From the NCBI GenBank assembly GCA_964568365.1, contig CAZMQF010000048.1, forward strand, positions 1 to 16,102: DNA of 16,102 bases, given 5' to 3'. This document shows, piece by piece, positions 14,105 to 16,102 of the stretch. The translations under genes were made by a program, and so were the position numbers. The first letter of the stretch is position 1, and each line of letters starts with the position of its first letter. The notes beneath the pieces were generated by a model. The model did not search any database. It was not told where the DNA came from and saw only the letters and a program-made list of their open reading frames with translations. This stretch comes from CAYLMG01 sp964568365 (GTDB lineage Bacteria > Planctomycetota > Phycisphaerae > Sedimentisphaerales > Anaerobacaceae).

Positions 14105-16102
14105 TTTCGAATAAAAACGATAAATGCAGCCTTCACAGCTTGTTTTTACTAAAGATTGTGGTTGTTATCCTTGCTTTCTTTACGCTTTTTTTCGATGGCA
14201 ATAGCAGTATTGCAAACGAACGGAACTCAGCGGAAAAACCGCTCCCGGAACCTCCGAGATACAGAGTTTTTAACCTGAAACATATATCCGCTGAGCTGGC
14301 GAAAAAATATCTCGATTTGACCGGCGTAAATGTCGAAGTCCAGATTCTTAGAGAAGATATGTTTTCTATAACCGGCCTGCGGCCGGAACTCATAAAGGCA
14401 GGCCAGGTCGTTAAGCTCGTCGACGTGGAAAGTAAGTTTATTATTAAATCAATCTCAATACCTCCGGATTTTAATGACGTGCCCACGAATGAAGAAATAG
14501 CTTCCCAAATAGGTGATATCCTGATAGGTAGTTTTTCTGAGCCTCCTGCCGGAGTTGGGCCCAAAGCCATTATTAACCAGCAAGGCCAAAAGCTGCTGGT
14601 TATAGCTCCTGTTGGCAAATTTGGCCCCATAGAAAAAATCATAACCGAAGCTGTCCGGCCTGCACAGGAATCTCAAATCGACGTTAATCTGCCGGCCGAT
14701 ACAAACCAGCCGGCAAAGCCGGAACATCGAACCTACGCCGATGCTAATGAGATGAAAAAACCTGATTCTAACGATTTAAAAATCCCTGATATAAATGACC
14801 TCGCAAAGATTGCCGATGCAAATAAAATAGAAAGAATTGATGCTAATGAGCTTCCAGAGCAGGATGTAAATGAAAGCAGCCTGGTCGATGTCTTCGACAG
14901 GCTTGTTACCTCTCTCGGCGAAACGAAGGTTCCCGAAACCCGGATACCTGCCGATTTGCAGGAACAAACTTCCATCCCAGCCGAAGTAAATGAGCCCAAT
15001 AAACCGGCTATTGAAGAAAAGGAGCAAATAATACAAAGGCTGGAAAAAGCACAGCAGCAGCCTGAGAAAACTATAGCTGCGGTAGAGCAAAAAATCCCGG
15101 ACCAGAACGAGCCTCAGCCGTTGGGTGCCGAGCAGATAGCTAAAATCCGCTCCTACCAGCCGGAGCCTGTAATCGACAGCAATGAGCAGCTCACCATAGA
15201 AGTGCCTGAAAGGCTGAAAATCGTCGACCTGCTGGGACTCGCCGGTGAGTACTTAAACATAAACTATATGTACGACCCAGCCCAGGTCCAGGGCGAAGTA
15301 ACCCTCAAACTTCGTGGAAAAAACAGAGGCCAGATTCAGGTTAAAGAATTGTATCCCCTCGTCGAGGCCGTCCTTAAGTACAAAGGCCTCGTAATGACCC
15401 GAACCGAAAATAATCTTGTGATTATAGCCCCAAAGGCCCAGGCAAAGGACATTGACCCTGCAATTATCGAAACTGGAAAGGGACAGGTCCGTATCGGTGA
15501 CGTTATCGTAACGCGTATCTTTGAGCTCAAATACATTGACGCTGAAAACGCTAAAAACCTCCTCGTTGGTATGAATCTCGGCGAAGATATCAACACCTCT
15601 GCTTCTAAAGCAGGCTTCCTAATAGTTACTGGTTACGCTCACAGAATGTCTCGTATCGAACAGCTGCTCAGTTTGGTTGATATACCAGGACAGGAAAAAG
15701 AATTTCGATTCAGACAATTAAAGTACACAATGGCCGCCACCCTTAAGGACAAAATCAAGTCGCTCGCAGACCAGCTCGGGACTGTATCGATTACTGTAGG
15801 AGCTGCGGCGGCGGAGCCGGCTGCCCCCAGCCCGATGAGGCGGGGCGAGTCTACAGCTGCCTACAGAGCACGAGTAGCCCGTGAGGCCCGGGCGAGACGC
15901 TCGGTTCCTACACCTACTACCACAACCGCTGCCGAACCAGAATCTGTCTTTCTTGATGTTGACGAAAGAACAAACCGTATTCTTATGATTGGGCTAACAG
16001 AACAGCTCGACACCATTGAAATCCTTATTGATACGCTCGATGTTGAGCAGCAGGATGTCCGCTCGCTGCGGCTGTACGAAATTCAGAATGTAGATGCAGC
16101 CG
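14101..16102 (+). CDS. Secretin (GspD/PilQ-like outer-membrane channel), C-terminal part outside the window
   Basis: At least 667 residues with no stop before the window end. It would form the outer-membrane ring of a type II secretion or type IV pilus-like system. Residues 1-38 contain an N-terminal hydrophobic export signal. Residues about 50-170 resemble secretin N-domains (YRVFNLKHISAELAKKYLDL). Residues 175-355 are a polar linker with D-x-N repeats and a Gln-rich helix. Residues 362-430 match the N0 domain (LTIEVPERLKIVDLLGLAGE, then YDPAQVQGEVTLKL). Residues 465-530 (TRIFELKYIDAENAKNLLVG) and 535 onward are N1/N2-type domains; the latter is interrupted by an Ala/Arg-rich insert (about 565-612) before VFLDVDERTNRILMIG. 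The channel-forming domain is beyond the window. GGAG lies six nt before the ATG. The preceding gene encodes a GspC/PilP-like partner. Confidence 0.85.
   Translation, partial: MISNKNDKCSLHSLFLLKIVVVILAFFTLFFDGNSSIANERNSAEKPLPEPPRYRVFNLKHISAELAKKYLDLTGVNVEVQILREDMFSITGLRPELIKAGQVVKLVDVESKFIIKSISIPPDFNDVPTNEEIASQIGDILIGSFSEPPAGVGPKAIINQQGQKLLVIAPVGKFGPIEKIITEAVRPAQESQIDVNLPADTNQPAKPEHRTYADANEMKKPDSNDLKIPDINDLAKIADANKIERIDANELPEQDVNESSLVDVFDRLVTSLGETKVPETRIPADLQEQTSIPAEVNEPNKPAIEEKEQIIQRLEKAQQQPEKTIAAVEQKIPDQNEPQPLGAEQIAKIRSYQPEPVIDSNEQLTIEVPERLKIVDLLGLAGEYLNINYMYDPAQVQGEVTLKLRGKNRGQIQVKELYPLVEAVLKYKGLVMTRTENNLVIIAPKAQAKDIDPAIIETGKGQVRIGDVIVTRIFELKYIDAENAKNLLVGMNLGEDINTSASKAGFLIVTGYAHRMSRIEQLLSLVDIPGQEKEFRFRQLKYTMAATLKDKIKSLADQLGTVSITVGAAAAEPAAPSPMRRGESTAAYRARVAREARARRSVPTPTTTTAAEPESVFLDVDERTNRILMIGLTEQLDTIEILIDTLDVEQQDVRSLRLYEIQNVDAA

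Noticed and set aside
1..16102. Mobile element, CRISPR or defence system
   Set aside because: I saw no transposase, integrase, terminal inverted repeats, attachment-site duplication or regularly spaced repeats anywhere in the window.

Overview
The window looks like chromosomal DNA from a planctomycete-type bacterium (Planctomycetota, perhaps the Phycisphaerae branch). This is inferred from gene style only: a DUF1573 lipoprotein, an ECF sigma factor with a zinc-type anti-sigma factor fused to a large ectodomain, a secreted serpin, and a secretin with D-x-N rich linkers. No rRNA or other marker is present to prove it. I saw no tRNA, insertion sequence or CRISPR array.

Layout. (1) 1-1208, minus strand: the start of ispG (isoprenoid synthesis) preceded by an ammonia-type NAD synthetase; the two frames overlap by an unusual 104 nt. 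(2) 1289-2249, plus strand: a promoter and a membrane-anchored alpha/beta hydrolase. (3) 2289-3198, minus strand: lexA and an upstream small frame that runs 236 nt into it, with a palindromic operator candidate just upstream. (4) 3293-11134, minus strand: a compact six-gene operon closed by a clear intrinsic terminator. In transcription order it encodes an ECF sigma factor, an anti-sigma factor whose external part is a DUF4139-type domain, a secreted serpin, a secreted HExxH metallopeptidase-like protein, a second DUF4139-like secreted protein, and a DUF4139 lipoprotein that is nearly the same protein as the anti-sigma ectodomain. (5) 11212-12443, plus strand: a divergently transcribed DUF1573 lipoprotein. 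(6) 12674-16102, plus strand: the start of a type II secretion/type IV pilus-like cluster, with a GspC/PilP-like protein and a long secretin whose end lies outside the window.

The most interesting unit is region 4. The sequence supports a cell-surface signalling operon. The sigma factor would be held by a membrane anti-sigma factor. Its external DUF4139 domain has a free lipid-anchored homologue made from the same transcript, together with a protease inhibitor and a protease-like protein. An ECF-type promoter candidate (TGTCAACC, 16 nt, CGTCTA) lies directly upstream of the sigma gene, and a similar element (GGGAAC, 16 nt, CGTCTTAA) lies upstream of the GspC-like gene. The sigma factor might therefore control both its own operon and secretion genes. 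The mechanism is inference; the gene order, fusion, paralogy and spacing are read directly from the sequence.
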